Of a stretch of DNA of 64,000 nt, positions 34,412-44,752 are shown one piece after another; within the stretch, counting starts at the first letter, position 1; each line of letters opens with the position of its first letter. Under the pieces are notes generated by a model. The model saw only the letters and a list, made by a program, of their open reading frames with translations. It did no database searches and was not told the DNA's origin. Source of the DNA: Stutzerimonas stutzeri. GTDB lineage: Bacteria; Pseudomonadota; Gammaproteobacteria; Pseudomonadales; Pseudomonadaceae. A program made the position numbers and the translations under genes. Where the stretch lies: positions 496,001-560,000 of the forward strand of contig NZ_JAMOII010000002.1 in the NCBI RefSeq assembly GCF_024448985.1, read 5' to 3'.

Positions 34412-34675
34412 TCAGGCGACGGCGCGGTTGGCGCTAACGTAGGCGGCCAGGCTGTCGACGCTGGCGAAATGCTTGCGGGTGTCTTTCGCATCGGCGTCGA
34501 TCTTGATGCCGAAGCGCTTCTGGATAGCCAGACCCAGCTCCAGCGCGTCGACCGAGTCCAGCCCGAGCCCTTCGCCGAAGAGCGGCTCATCGGTCGGAAT
34601 ATCATCTGGTCCGAGGTCTTCCAGACCCAGGGCGTCGATGATCAGTTGCTTGATTTCAAGCTGTAATTGGCTCAT
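34412..34675 (-). CDS. apeE: Acyl carrier protein (first of two)
   Basis: An 87-residue ACP with Ser41 in GLGLDSVDALELGL as the phosphopantetheine attachment site and the usual four-helix amphipathic pattern. Its 5' end overlaps the acyltransferase gene by 20 bases, and a second ACP gene follows. The two ACPs differ strongly in sequence, which argues for distinct partners rather than duplication. Confidence 0.9.
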   Translation of the reverse strand: MSQLQLEIKQLIIDALGLEDLGPDDIPTDEPLFGEGLGLDSVDALELGLAIQKRFGIKIDADAKDTRKHFASVDSLAAYVSANRAVA

Positions 34676-35480
34676 CGAGTGCGAGCTCCTTTATGAAGTG
34701 TCGATGCAGATGGTCGTTGAGTCGCCTCGAGGCGATGGGCGCCGCCCCCTGTGCGGCGAAAACCTGCGGGTCGATGTCTTCGCCCACGCGCAGGTGAAAA
34801 TGAAAACGTCGTGCCGGAATGCGATACCAGGGCTCGGCTTTGGTCAGTGTGGTGGGCGTCACGCTGATTACCACGGGCGTCACCAGGCGTGCGCCGCGCA
34901 GGGCAATCGCCGCCGCGCCGCGATGAAACTGCGGGGCTTGGCCGGGTGTGGTGCGCGTCCCTTCGGGGAAGATGATTAGCGTTTGGTCCTGTCGCAGCGC
35001 GTCGGCAGCTTCGTCGAGCATTTCGGCGCTGCCGTTGTTGCTGATGTACTGCGCCGCGCGAATTGGGCCGCGGGTGAAGGGGTTATCCCAGAGGCTTTGC
35101 TTGACCACGCAATTGGCATCGCGGATCAGCGAGATCAGCACCACCACATCGATCAGCGAAGGGTGGTTGGCTAGCACCAGCTGCCCGGGACGGCCGAGCC
35201 GCTCGGCCCCTTCGACTTCATAGGTCAGCACGCCGCTGCGATACATGAATTGGACGAACAGCCAGAACAGCCGGCTCACGGTCTGACGCGCTCGTCGGCG
35301 GTGTTTGGCCGCATCGCCGGGTAGCAGGTCGAGCAGAGGGAAAACGAGCAGCCGCAAACACAGACCGCCAACGCCGAACAGCGCAAAGGACAGTCCTGTC
35401 GCGATCAAACGCCACAGCCATGGCGCGTCGCGATGCTTGTTCAGCGAGTTCGCTGCCAGGTCCATCGACGTCTGTTCCAT
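34656..35480 (-). CDS. PlsC-type 1-acylglycerol-phosphate acyltransferase of the aryl-polyene cluster
   Basis: A 274-residue membrane-associated acyltransferase. The NHPSLID motif gives the H-x4-D catalytic pair (His106, Asp111), and FPEGTR (171-176) binds the glycerol phosphate. Hydrophobic segments precede the motif. It corresponds by position to ApeD. The start is uncertain: ATG at 35480 overlaps the upstream gene by 40 bases and ATG at 35465 by 25; neither has a strong ribosome-binding site. Confidence 0.82.
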   Translation of the reverse strand: MEQTSMDLAANSLNKHRDAPWLWRLIATGLSFALFGVGGLCLRLLVFPLLDLLPGDAAKHRRRARQTVSRLFWLFVQFMYRSGVLTYEVEGAERLGRPGQLVLANHPSLIDVVVLISLIRDANCVVKQSLWDNPFTRGPIRAAQYISNNGSAEMLDEAADALRQDQTLIIFPEGTRTTPGQAPQFHRGAAAIALRGARLVTPVVISVTPTTLTKAEPWYRIPARRFHFHLRVGEDIDPQVFAAQGAAPIASRRLNDHLHRHFIKELALDEPITA

Positions 35481-36166
35481 TGATGCGTGCAGGTGTGGCG
35501 ACCGTCGAGCAAAGCGCGAATCAGCTCGATGGCGTGTGGTCGGGGTGCCCGGGTGCTTTTTTCGTCGGCGGTTTCGAGGCTCAGCCGCCAACCGTGACCG
35601 GGTTTGAGCAATAGCGCCACGGCGTAGGGAAAGCTGATATCGCTGATCCAGGGGGCATAGACAGGTGGTGTCTGGTCTTCGGCAACGACCACCAGAACGG
35701 CTGGAGCACCTTCATCAAGCAGCATGGCCGCTTCGAGCACAGCATGCTCCAGGCCGTCGCCTTCAGCTGCGAGCGCCGTCATTTCGCTGGTGTCGCGTTG
35801 CTGAATCGACCAAAGACCGATAATCGCGTTATGCACCGACAGGCTGAATTGAGTCGGCGAAAGGGCTTCGTTGTGCGCAAGATCGCTAAGAATGGCAAAG
35901 GTGCGCGCGGTTTCGCCATGGCGGGAGGCGTAGACCAGCGGCATCTGCTCGGTAGCCAGCGGCGTGGACACCGCAAATACCATGCGCGCCAAGCGGCTCA
36001 GCCGACGCCGTTGCATAGCCGGCAGGAAGCTCACATCCGGCTGTGCCTCGCTGCTTTCGAGGTCGCGCGGATTCCGGGCCCAAATCGCCCAGTCATCAGC
36101 GCTTGCCAAGCCTGGAGCCCAGGCCTGCCATTGATCGATATCGAATTGAATCACGCGAGAACTCAC
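35441..36166 (-). CDS. apeC: Chain-length-factor-like beta-ketoacyl synthase fragment family (ApeC-like)
   Basis: A 241-residue protein of the short ketoacyl-synthase family (PF13723 type). It keeps the SVHNAIIGLWSI segment but has no active-site cysteine or second half, as expected for a chain-length factor. In Xenorhabdus the ApeC homologue forms a heterodimer with a ketosynthase. It is the first gene of the operon, 77 bases after a predicted promoter. The start was chosen for length and because the frame stops upstream. Identity rests on motif and position only. Confidence 0.78.
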   Translation of the reverse strand: MSSRVIQFDIDQWQAWAPGLASADDWAIWARNPRDLESSEAQPDVSFLPAMQRRRLSRLARMVFAVSTPLATEQMPLVYASRHGETARTFAILSDLAHNEALSPTQFSLSVHNAIIGLWSIQQRDTSEMTALAAEGDGLEHAVLEAAMLLDEGAPAVLVVVAEDQTPPVYAPWISDISFPYAVALLLKPGHGWRLSLETADEKSTRAPRPHAIELIRALLDGRHTCTHQWNRRRWTWQRTR

Positions 36167-36250
36167 CGGCTCGTCCGCGAGCCTTGTTGTTGGCGTGTCG
36201 ACGTCCCTGTACAGCGACTATCGGTAAATGTCCGCCGTGAAAGTGGCGGC

Positions 36251-36279
36251 ATTATCCAATCGAGGTCGGACAGAGGCAA
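36251..36279 (-). promoter_or_regulatory. Predicted sigma-70 promoter of the aryl-polyene operon
   Basis: On the minus strand TTGCCT (36279-36274) and GATAAT (36256-36251) are separated by 17 bases, giving four and five matches of six to consensus. It lies about 85 bases before the first cluster gene. No operator palindrome was obvious near it. Confidence 0.55.
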
Positions 36280-36417
36280 ACATTGCGTGCGATATCCAGA
36301 TAAGAGGTACGTGTGCCGGAGGGAACCATGGCGCGAAGTGTGTTGTCTGTTACAGGTTTTTCTAATGTACGGCAATCCCGAGAATTACCGTTCTGGCTAT
36401 TCGAAGCCTCCAGCGCC

Positions 36418-36846
36418 TTATTGCACGCCCTGCTGCTTGAGCCACGCCAGCAACTGGGGCAGCGGCAACGCGCCGCTCTGGCGGGCAATCTCGCGCCCGT
36501 CCTTAAACAGAATCAGGCTCGGTATCGAACGGATACCTAATTGAGGCTGCGGGTTTGCTTCGCTGTCCAGCTTGGCCAGCCGGCAACGGCCCTGTAGCTG
36601 AGCTGCTGCCTGTTCAAAGGTCGGCGCGAAGCTCCGGCATGGGCCACACCAGCTCGCCCACACATCGACCAACAACGGCAGGTCGCCCTTGATCTGACTG
36701 GCGAAGCTCGACTGATCCACTTTCAAGGATGTATTGGCCAGAACCTTGGCTTTGCAACGGCCGCAGCGCGGTTCCTCGGCCATCCGCTCGGCTGGGATGC
36801 GGTTGAGCCCGGCACAGTGCGCACAGGGTACGACGAGAGCGGTCAT
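36418..36846 (-). CDS. trxC: Thioredoxin 2 with an N-terminal zinc finger
   Basis: A 142-residue cytoplasmic disulfide reductase. Cysteines 8, 11, 28 and 31 form two CxxC zinc-binding pairs typical of TrxC, and the redox site is W-C-G-P-C (Cys67, Cys70). GGAG lies seven bases before the ATG at 36846; a GTG four codons upstream is less likely. It is separated from the aryl-polyene promoter by a short gap and has no evident role in that pathway. Confidence 0.92.
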   Translation of the reverse strand: MTALVVPCAHCAGLNRIPAERMAEEPRCGRCKAKVLANTSLKVDQSSFASQIKGDLPLLVDVWASWCGPCRSFAPTFEQAAAQLQGRCRLAKLDSEANPQPQLGIRSIPSLILFKDGREIARQSGALPLPQLLAWLKQQGVQ

Positions 36847-36967
36847 TGGAAGCTCCACGGTAGCGTGTTGATGTGATCAAGGTGGAGGCGAGACGCCGAA
36901 TATCAAGGCAGTCATCGATGCGGTGTGGCGGGTTTGCTGCCGCTAGACGCAGGGTGTGGCGGATTGG

Positions 36968-38758
36968 TCAGAACGGCGTCAGCGGCCAGAACAGCGGAAT
37001 CACCAGCGTGGCGACGACCCACAACAAAAGATTGAGCGGAATGCCTACCTTGAGAAAGTCAGTGAAACGGTAGCCGCCGGCGTTATAGACGAAGGTGTTG
37101 GTCTGGTAGCCGATGGGTGTCGCGAAGCTGGCGCTGGCGGCAAACATCACCGCGACGACAAAAGCCCGGGGGTCGATGCCGAACTGTTGGGCAAGGCCGA
37201 TGGCAATGGGCGTTACCAATACCGCTACGGCATTGTTGGACAGAATCTCCGTAAGCACTGACGTGAACAGGTAGATGAAAGCCAACATGAATAGAGGGCC
37301 TGCCCAAGGCGTCAGGTCGACGACGCCGGAAACGATCAGCTCGACCAGTCCTACCTTGTTCATCGCCACGCTGATGGCGAGCATGCCGAAGATCAGACTG
37401 AGAATTTTCCAGTCCACCGCTTTGTAAGCGTCTTCGACATTCAGGCAGCGCGTCGCCAGCACCGCTGCGGCGCCCATGATCGCCAAACCTTCGATCGGCA
37501 TCACGCCGAACGCCGCCAAAAGCATGACCGCCAGCGTCGCGCCAATGGCGATCGGGGCCTTGTCGCGTCGGAAGGCTCGCTCCTGCACGGCGTTGAGGCT
37601 GATCAGTTCACCGTTATCGGCAAAGCGCTTGATCTGTGCGGGAGTGCCTTCAACGAGCATCACGTCGCCGAACTGCAGCTGGAAGTCGTCGAGGTTGCCC
37701 TGAATATTCTCGTCCTGGCGATGCACGGCCAATACATTGATGCCGTAACGCGCGCGGAGATCGAGGTCGCGCATCGGCCTGTGGCTGTAACGCGAGTTGC
37801 GGCCGACAATGGCTTCGGCGAGCACTTCGTCTTCGCTGCTGATGGTTTCGAATGCATCGCCGCGGTTGAAGGTCAGGTGGCCGCTGCCACGCAACTCGAC
37901 CACATCCTTTACCTGTCCGTGAATTACTAGCACATCCCCCGCCTCAAGGCTGAAGTCATGCTCCGGTCGGCTATGCAGGTGCACGCCACGGCTGACCTGT
38001 AGAACCTGCAGGCCGCTGCCGCCATTGAGATTGGCCTCCGCAATGCTCTTACCGATCACCGGCGAACCTAGCGGAACCCGCAGCTCGCTCATGAACGTTC
38101 GCTCAAGACGCGGCCCTAGCAACTTGGACAGCGTGTCGCGTTCCGGTAGCAGTCGTTTGCCGATGGTCAGCATGTACAACATGCCTGCGGCTGCCAGAAT
38201 CAATGCGGCGCCGGTTATTTCGAACATGCCGAACGGCGGTAGGCCCGCCTTACGCGCCACACCATCTACCAGAATATTGGTCGAGGTCCCGATCATGGTC
38301 AGCGTGCCGCCGAGGATGGTGGCGTAGGACAGCGGGATCAGCAGCTTCGACGGCGTCGTCCCGGCGCGCTTGGCCAGTGAAATAGCTACAGGCGTCAGGA
38401 TCGCGACGACCGGCGTGTTGTTGAGAAAGGCCGATATGACCAACGCGGTGATGGTCAAACCGCCGAGCACCCGAGTCGGGCTGGTGCCCACCAAGCCGCC
38501 GAGCCAATTGCCCAGCGCATCGATGCAGCCGGTGCGCTCCAATGCTGCAGAGATCACGAACATACAGGCAATGGTGACGGGCGCGGAGTTCGACAATACC
38601 CCAAGAACCTCGGCCGGCGTCAGCAGCTGAGTAGCGATCAACACCGCCACCGCAATCCCCACGACGATATCCGGGCTCCAAGTCTCCCGCACGAATGACA
38701 CCAGTACCCACAGCAGCAGGGCACAGACGAACAGTAGCGGCAGCGAATCGAAGAACAT
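36968..38758 (-). CDS. SLC13/DASS-type transporter with two RCK-C domains
   Basis: A 596-residue inner-membrane protein. About 10-12 hydrophobic segments flank a central soluble region (about residues 200-390) that contains two TrkA-C/RCK-C-like repeats, each with the GDVLVIHG or GDVMLVEGTP motif. The membrane half carries ISAFLNNTPVVAILTPV and LTEILSNNAVAVLVTPI, the paired SNT-type motifs of the divalent anion:sodium symporter family. Substrate is unknown; sulfate or dicarboxylates are candidates. AAGGACG lies six bases before the ATG at 38758. Confidence 0.85.
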   Translation of the reverse strand: MFFDSLPLLFVCALLLWVLVSFVRETWSPDIVVGIAVAVLIATQLLTPAEVLGVLSNSAPVTIACMFVISAALERTGCIDALGNWLGGLVGTSPTRVLGGLTITALVISAFLNNTPVVAILTPVAISLAKRAGTTPSKLLIPLSYATILGGTLTMIGTSTNILVDGVARKAGLPPFGMFEITGAALILAAAGMLYMLTIGKRLLPERDTLSKLLGPRLERTFMSELRVPLGSPVIGKSIAEANLNGGSGLQVLQVSRGVHLHSRPEHDFSLEAGDVLVIHGQVKDVVELRGSGHLTFNRGDAFETISSEDEVLAEAIVGRNSRYSHRPMRDLDLRARYGINVLAVHRQDENIQGNLDDFQLQFGDVMLVEGTPAQIKRFADNGELISLNAVQERAFRRDKAPIAIGATLAVMLLAAFGVMPIEGLAIMGAAAVLATRCLNVEDAYKAVDWKILSLIFGMLAISVAMNKVGLVELIVSGVVDLTPWAGPLFMLAFIYLFTSVLTEILSNNAVAVLVTPIAIGLAQQFGIDPRAFVVAVMFAASASFATPIGYQTNTFVYNAGGYRFTDFLKVGIPLNLLLWVVATLVIPLFWPLTPF

Positions 38759-38945
38759 GAACGTCCTTAACGTAGCGAAACGACCGGCCACAGACAGCGG
38801 CCCCGCGCGAACGGTAGTAGACGATGCTTAGAGAGTCTAGGAACGTTTATTGCGGTTTATATTCGATTCGGCTATTAGCGGTGCGGCTATGTTTCTGCTC
38901 GCCTGGTGCCAGGCGCTCGCTCCGCCAGTACATGCAAGTAGGAAT

Positions 38946-38972
38946 AAAAAAGCCGCGCATTGCGCGGCTTTA
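38946..38972 (-). terminator. Rho-independent terminator after the tRNA gene
   Basis: On the minus strand AAGCCGCGC-AAT-GCGCGGCTT is followed by TTTTATT. It starts within five bases of the tRNA 3' end. Confidence 0.88.
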
Positions 38973-38976
38973 AAGG

Positions 38977-39053
38977 TGGTGGGCCCACACGGACTCGAAC
39001 CGTGGACCAAAGGATTATGAGTCCTCTGCTCTAACCAACTGAGCTATAGGCCC
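38977..39053 (-). tRNA. tRNA with CAU anticodon, probably tRNA-Ile2 (lysidine type)
   Basis: A full 77-base cloverleaf with encoded CCA. The anticodon loop reads CTCATAA, so the anticodon is CAT. The acceptor stem is GGGCCTA/TGGGCCC with discriminator A. C4-G69 and C5-G68 pairs match the tRNA-Ile2 identity elements recognised by TilS, whereas elongator tRNA-Met has a U4-A69 pair in E. coli. tRNA-Met remains the alternative. It lies next to rpoD. Confidence 0.85.
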
Positions 39054-39139
39054 TCAGAGGCCGGCGGATTATACCGGTGGTGTTGCGGGTGCGCCAAGCG
39101 AAGCTGAGCTCATGTCGCTGTTTTGCCTGGCCTTAAATG

Positions 39140-39169
39140 CAAAACCCCGGCGCGGGGCCGGGGGTTTTG
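39140..39169 (-). terminator. Rho-independent terminator of rpoD
   Basis: On the minus strand AAAACCCCCGGC...GCCGGGGTTTT forms a GC-rich stem that ends in TTTTGC, three bases after the rpoD stop. Confidence 0.85.
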
Positions 39170-39170
39170 G

Positions 39171-41024
<1,854 letters not shown>

Positions 41025-41071
41025 ATAACCCTATCCACTGACGGTTCTGGCGGGTTGAAAACAAGCTGAGC

Positions 41072-41077
41072 ATTATA
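41072..41077 (-). promoter_or_regulatory. Predicted -10 box of rpoD
   Basis: Perfect TATAAT on the minus strand, 48 bases before the rpoD ATG, flanked on each side by the heptamer GCTGAGC in the same (plus) orientation. The -35 at the expected distance is weak. Confidence 0.5.
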
Positions 41078-41118
41078 GCTGAGCAGGGACCTCACGCGCC
41101 AGTTGAGGTCGATTTAGT

Positions 41119-41251
41119 GCGCATCTAAAAACTATCTGCATTGGCAGTACTGCGTTAGAAACAGGCTCGGACTGCTCATTTAGACCACTAAATTCCGCGT
41201 CCTCGCCTGTTTTCCTTGTCTTGCCTGCCTCGCCTACGTTTTTAGATGTGC
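41119..41251. repeat. 133-bp nested inverted repeat between rpoD and dnaG
   Basis: The outer arms (41119-41132 and 41238-41251) are 14 bp with one mismatch. A second pair, AAACAGGC (41159-41166) and GCCTGTTT (41205-41212), and a central ATTTAG-ACCA-CTAAAT palindrome (41178-41193) are nested inside. The right arm supplies the last codons and the stop of dnaG. It looks like a small mobile or REP-like element; no transposase is encoded. Confidence 0.7.
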
Positions 41252-43164
41252 CCTATAGCGGGTGCTGAGTTGCGATTTAGCAGGTTGCGCAGTTGGTCTT
41301 TCTCCTCTGCGCTGAGTTCACCCTGGCGAGCTTTGCGGAGCAGCGATTCGAGGCTGCGTTCACGTTGTCTGGTGGCCAAGGTCTTAATGGTGTCGAAAAA
41401 CTGTTGTTCAAGGTTATCGGCCGAGATCAGCCATTCTTTCTCCGCAAGTGCACGTAAAAGACGCCCTTGGTCGGTTCCATGCCAGCGAGCGATCAATTGC
41501 AGGCTGCGTAGCTTGGGATTTTTCTGCAGCGCGCCGAGAAGCGCGACCAGCAACTGAGCGTAGGTGTCGTCTTCTGCGGCGAAATGACTCACATCTTCGA
41601 CTTTCTGGGCAAGCTCTGGGTGATGCAGCAGCGTGCGCAGTGTAGTCAGTGCCGGCGGCTCTACGGTGGCTGGTGTTCGTGGTGCTCGGGCTTTGAAGTC
41701 TGGCCGCTGGCCGGGCTTTTTCCAGTCTTTTTTCCACTCTTTCTTGGCGCTGCGTTTCGGCTGAGGCGGTTCGGACGGTACGTAGTAGTCGCCTTCGTCA
41801 TGTCCGGAGCTGGTGTCGTAATAGACGTTGTCGTTGTATTCCGAGGCTGCACTCGGTGATGCGGCACTCATCTGCTGAAGTGCTTCGCTATGCAATCCGG
41901 TGATCTCACCGAGGCGCTGGCGCATCAGGGCGCGAAGGTTGGTGCCCGGTATTTTTTCGATGAGTGGCGCGGCCAGTGTGGCCAAGTGCGCCTTGCCTTC
42001 CAATGAGCGTGGGTCTGCTTCTTCGCTGAGTTGCTGGAAAAAGTAATCGGCCAGTGGTTGGGCTTGTTGCTGCATTCGAGCCATGAAGGCATCGGTGCCC
42101 TCGCGGCGCACCAGGGTGTCAGGGTCTTCGCCTTCCGGCAGGAACAGAAAGCGTGCGCGTCGACCGTCCTGCAGATTTGGCAGTGCCGACTCCAGCGCCC
42201 GCCAAGCCGCCTTGCGGCCCGCTGCGTCGCCGTCGAAGCAGAAAAGCACGCTTGGCACGATGCGAAACAGTCGCTTGAGGTGTTCGTCGCTGGTGGCTGT
42301 GCCGAGGGTGGCAACGGCGTTGCGCAGGCCTTGCTGGGCCAGTGCGATCACGTCCATGTAGCCTTCGACGACCATGATCTCATCCAGGTCGCGGTTGGCC
42401 TTGCGGGCCTCGAAGAGCCCGTAGAGTTCCTGGCCCTTGTGGAAGACCGGTGTTTCCGGTGAGTTCAGATACTTCGGTTTGTCGTCGCCTAGTACCCGGC
42501 CGCCGAAAGCAATGATGCGGCCTCGACTGTCGCGGATGGGAAACATCACGCGGTCGCGGAAGCGGTCGTAGCTTCTTCCTGTTTCGGCGTTCTCGATCAG
42601 CAGGCCGGCGTCGATCATCGCCTTCTGCTGCAGGGCGTCGCCGCCCAGGTGCTTCATCAGGTTGTCCCAGCCGGGCGGTGCGAAACCGAGACCGAAATCC
42701 CGGGCGATGACGCCGGACAAGCCGCGGCCCTTGAGGTATTCCACCGCGGCCTTGCGGGCCGGGTGCCCCTTGAGTGCCTGGCGATAATACTCGGCGGCGG
42801 CATCCAGTAGTGGGTAGAGCGGCGAATCCACCGGCTGACGCGGTTTGCGGCCGGGGCCGCTTTCTTCGCGGGGCACTTCCATGCCGGCGCGCTTGGCCAG
42901 TTCCTCGACGGCCTGGGGGAATTCCAGGCTGTCGTGATCCATGACGAAGCCGAGGGCGTTGCCGCCGGCGCCGCAGCCGAAGCAGTAATAGAACTGCTTG
43001 TCGGGGCTGACGCTGAACGACGGGGTCTTCTCTTTATGAAACGGGCAGCAGGCGGTGTAGTTCTTGCCGGCTTTTTTCAGCTGGATACGCGAACTCACCA
43101 CTTCGACGATGTCGGAGCGGTTCAAGAGGTCATCGATGAACGATTGCGGTATCAGGCCGGCCAT
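41242..43164 (-). CDS. dnaG: DNA primase
   Basis: A 640-residue enzyme that makes RNA primers for replication. The N-terminal zinc-binding domain has Cys40, His43, Cys61 and Cys64 (CPFHKEKTPSF, CFGCG). The Toprim domain has EGYMDVIALAQ and FCFDGDAAGRKAAWRALE, with catalytic acidic residues. A long charged linker and the C-terminal DnaB-binding domain follow. The ATG at 43164 gives the family start; the frame is open to 43221, which lies in the rpsU-dnaG terminator region. The stop falls inside an intergenic repeat. Confidence 0.95.
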   Translation of the reverse strand: MAGLIPQSFIDDLLNRSDIVEVVSSRIQLKKAGKNYTACCPFHKEKTPSFSVSPDKQFYYCFGCGAGGNALGFVMDHDSLEFPQAVEELAKRAGMEVPREESGPGRKPRQPVDSPLYPLLDAAAEYYRQALKGHPARKAAVEYLKGRGLSGVIARDFGLGFAPPGWDNLMKHLGGDALQQKAMIDAGLLIENAETGRSYDRFRDRVMFPIRDSRGRIIAFGGRVLGDDKPKYLNSPETPVFHKGQELYGLFEARKANRDLDEIMVVEGYMDVIALAQQGLRNAVATLGTATSDEHLKRLFRIVPSVLFCFDGDAAGRKAAWRALESALPNLQDGRRARFLFLPEGEDPDTLVRREGTDAFMARMQQQAQPLADYFFQQLSEEADPRSLEGKAHLATLAAPLIEKIPGTNLRALMRQRLGEITGLHSEALQQMSAASPSAASEYNDNVYYDTSSGHDEGDYYVPSEPPQPKRSAKKEWKKDWKKPGQRPDFKARAPRTPATVEPPALTTLRTLLHHPELAQKVEDVSHFAAEDDTYAQLLVALLGALQKNPKLRSLQLIARWHGTDQGRLLRALAEKEWLISADNLEQQFFDTIKTLATRQRERSLESLLRKARQGELSAEEKDQLRNLLNRNSAPAIGHI

Positions 43165-43203
43165 AGGGGTATGAGAATACGCTCGCAGTGTTCGGGCCGG
43201 AAT

Positions 43204-43243
43204 GAAAAAAACTCCGACCATTCGCCGGCTGGCGAAGCGGAGT
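43204..43243 (-). terminator. Hairpin and T-run between rpsU and dnaG
   Basis: On the minus strand ACTCCG...TTCGCC-AGCC-GGCGAA...CGGAGT is followed by seven T residues. It sits 40 bases before the dnaG ATG. In E. coli a terminator between these genes limits dnaG expression relative to rpsU (established for the macromolecular synthesis operon). A second small hairpin lies at 43257-43278. Confidence 0.85.
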
Positions 43244-43301
43244 CTCCTTCAATGCAAAGCCCGGCATAGGCCGGGCTTGATGCAGGTTCAGTTGTACTGG
43301 A

Positions 43302-43517
43302 TCAGTACAGGCGAACGCTGCGGCGCTGTTCGCGCTGCACTTTCTTGGCGTGACGCTTGACTGCGGCAGCAGCTTTACGCTTGCGCTCGGCAGTGGGCTT
43401 CTCGTAGAACTCACGGCTGCGGACTTCGGCCAGCACGCCGGCTTTTTCGCAAGAACGCTTGAAGCGACGCAGAGCTACGTCGAATGGTTCGTTCTCTTTA
43501 ACTTTAACGTTGGGCAT
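43302..43517 (-). CDS. rpsU: Ribosomal protein bS21
   Basis: A 71-residue basic protein of the small ribosomal subunit. The sequence starts [21 protein letters not shown] and ends in a Lys/Arg-rich tail. It is the first gene of the rpsU-dnaG pair and lies divergent from tsaD. Confidence 0.97.
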   Translation of the reverse strand: MPNVKVKENEPFDVALRRFKRSCEKAGVLAEVRSREFYEKPTAERKRKAAAAVKRHAKKVQREQRRSVRLY

Positions 43518-43713
43518 CCAGGACGTACCTTCACTTGTTTACCGGTTACAACGCGCTTCGGCAAATGTTCGCGAGCACGCTGGTTTTAAGGGTTGCGGAT
43601 GTTAACGCCTTGTCACGGGGAATGCAAAGCCCGCTGAGCGAAAAGCGCTGGTCGGTCGAAGGTCGCGGCGATTAATATGCGCGGCTTCATTCGCTTCTCT
43701 GAAGGTTGTGCCC

Positions 43714-44739
43714 ATGCTGGTGCTGGGGCTGGAAACATCATGCGACGAGACCGGCGTCGCGCTGTACGACAGCGAACACGGCCTGCTGGCCGACGCCTTG
43801 TTCAGCCAGATCGACCTGCATCGCGTCTATGGCGGCGTGGTGCCGGAGCTGGCCTCGCGTGATCACGTCAAACGCATGCTACCGCTGATCCGTCAGGTAC
43901 TCGACGAAGCCGGACGCGATTCGAGCCAGATCGATGCGGTTGCCTACACGGCTGGTCCCGGCCTCGTCGGGGCGTTGCTGGTGGGCGCGTCCTGTGCGCA
44001 GGCGATGGCCTTTGCCTGGGGCATTCCGGCAGTCGGGGTGCATCATATGGAAGGGCATCTGTTGGCGCCGATGCTCGAAGAGCATCCACCGGCGTTCCCC
44101 TTCGTCGCGTTGCTGGTATCCGGTGGCCATACGCAGCTGGTTCGTGTCGACGGTATCGGTCGTTATGAACTGCTGGGCGAGTCGGTGGACGACGCCGCCG
44201 GCGAGGCGTTCGACAAGACGGCCAAGCTCATGGGCTTACGCTATCCGGGCGGCCCGGAAATCGCAGCGCTTGCCGAGCGTGGGACACCGGGCCGATTCAC
44301 CTTCCCACGGCCGATGACCGATCGCCCGGGGTTGGATTTCAGCTTCAGCGGCCTCAAAACCTCGACCCTGACTACTTGGCAGCACTGCCGTAACGCTGGC
44401 GACGACGGCGAGCAGACTCGTTGCGATATCGCGCTGGCCTTTCAGCAGGCCGTCGTCGAGACGCTGACCATCAAGTGCCAGCGTGCCTTGAAGCAGACGG
44501 GCCTCAAGAGTCTGGTGATCGCCGGCGGCGTGAGTGCCAATCTGGCGCTGCGTAAGAGTCTCGAAGCCATGCTCGGTGAGTTGAACGGAAAGGTGTTCTA
44601 TGCGCGGCCACGTTTCTGTACCGATAACGGCGCTATGATCGCGTACGCCGGCTGTCAGCGATTACTGGCTGGTCAGCAGGATGGCCCGGAAATCTCGGTT
44701 CAGGCGCGCTGGCCGATGGAGACGTTGCCAGCTGTATGA
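43714..44739 (+). CDS. tsaD: tRNA threonylcarbamoyladenosine synthase subunit TsaD
   Basis: A 341-residue ASKHA-fold protein that, with TsaB and TsaE, attaches the threonylcarbamoyl group to A37 of tRNAs reading ANN codons. It has the iron-binding [17 protein letters not shown] near the start, [10 protein letters not shown], and the C-terminal TDNGAMIAY. The start at 43714 has AAGG nine bases upstream; a GTG at 43708 is too close to it. It is divergent from rpsU. Confidence 0.96.
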   Translation: MLVLGLETSCDETGVALYDSEHGLLADALFSQIDLHRVYGGVVPELASRDHVKRMLPLIRQVLDEAGRDSSQIDAVAYTAGPGLVGALLVGASCAQAMAFAWGIPAVGVHHMEGHLLAPMLEEHPPAFPFVALLVSGGHTQLVRVDGIGRYELLGESVDDAAGEAFDKTAKLMGLRYPGGPEIAALAERGTPGRFTFPRPMTDRPGLDFSFSGLKTSTLTTWQHCRNAGDDGEQTRCDIALAFQQAVVETLTIKCQRALKQTGLKSLVIAGGVSANLALRKSLEAMLGELNGKVFYARPRFCTDNGAMIAYAGCQRLLAGQQDGPEISVQARWPMETLPAV

Positions 44740-44752
44740 CGTAGCAAACCGT

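Noticed and set aside
36163-36375. Minus-strand frame of 70 codons upstream of the first pigment gene
   Set aside because: No ribosome-binding support or family match, and it covers the predicted promoter.
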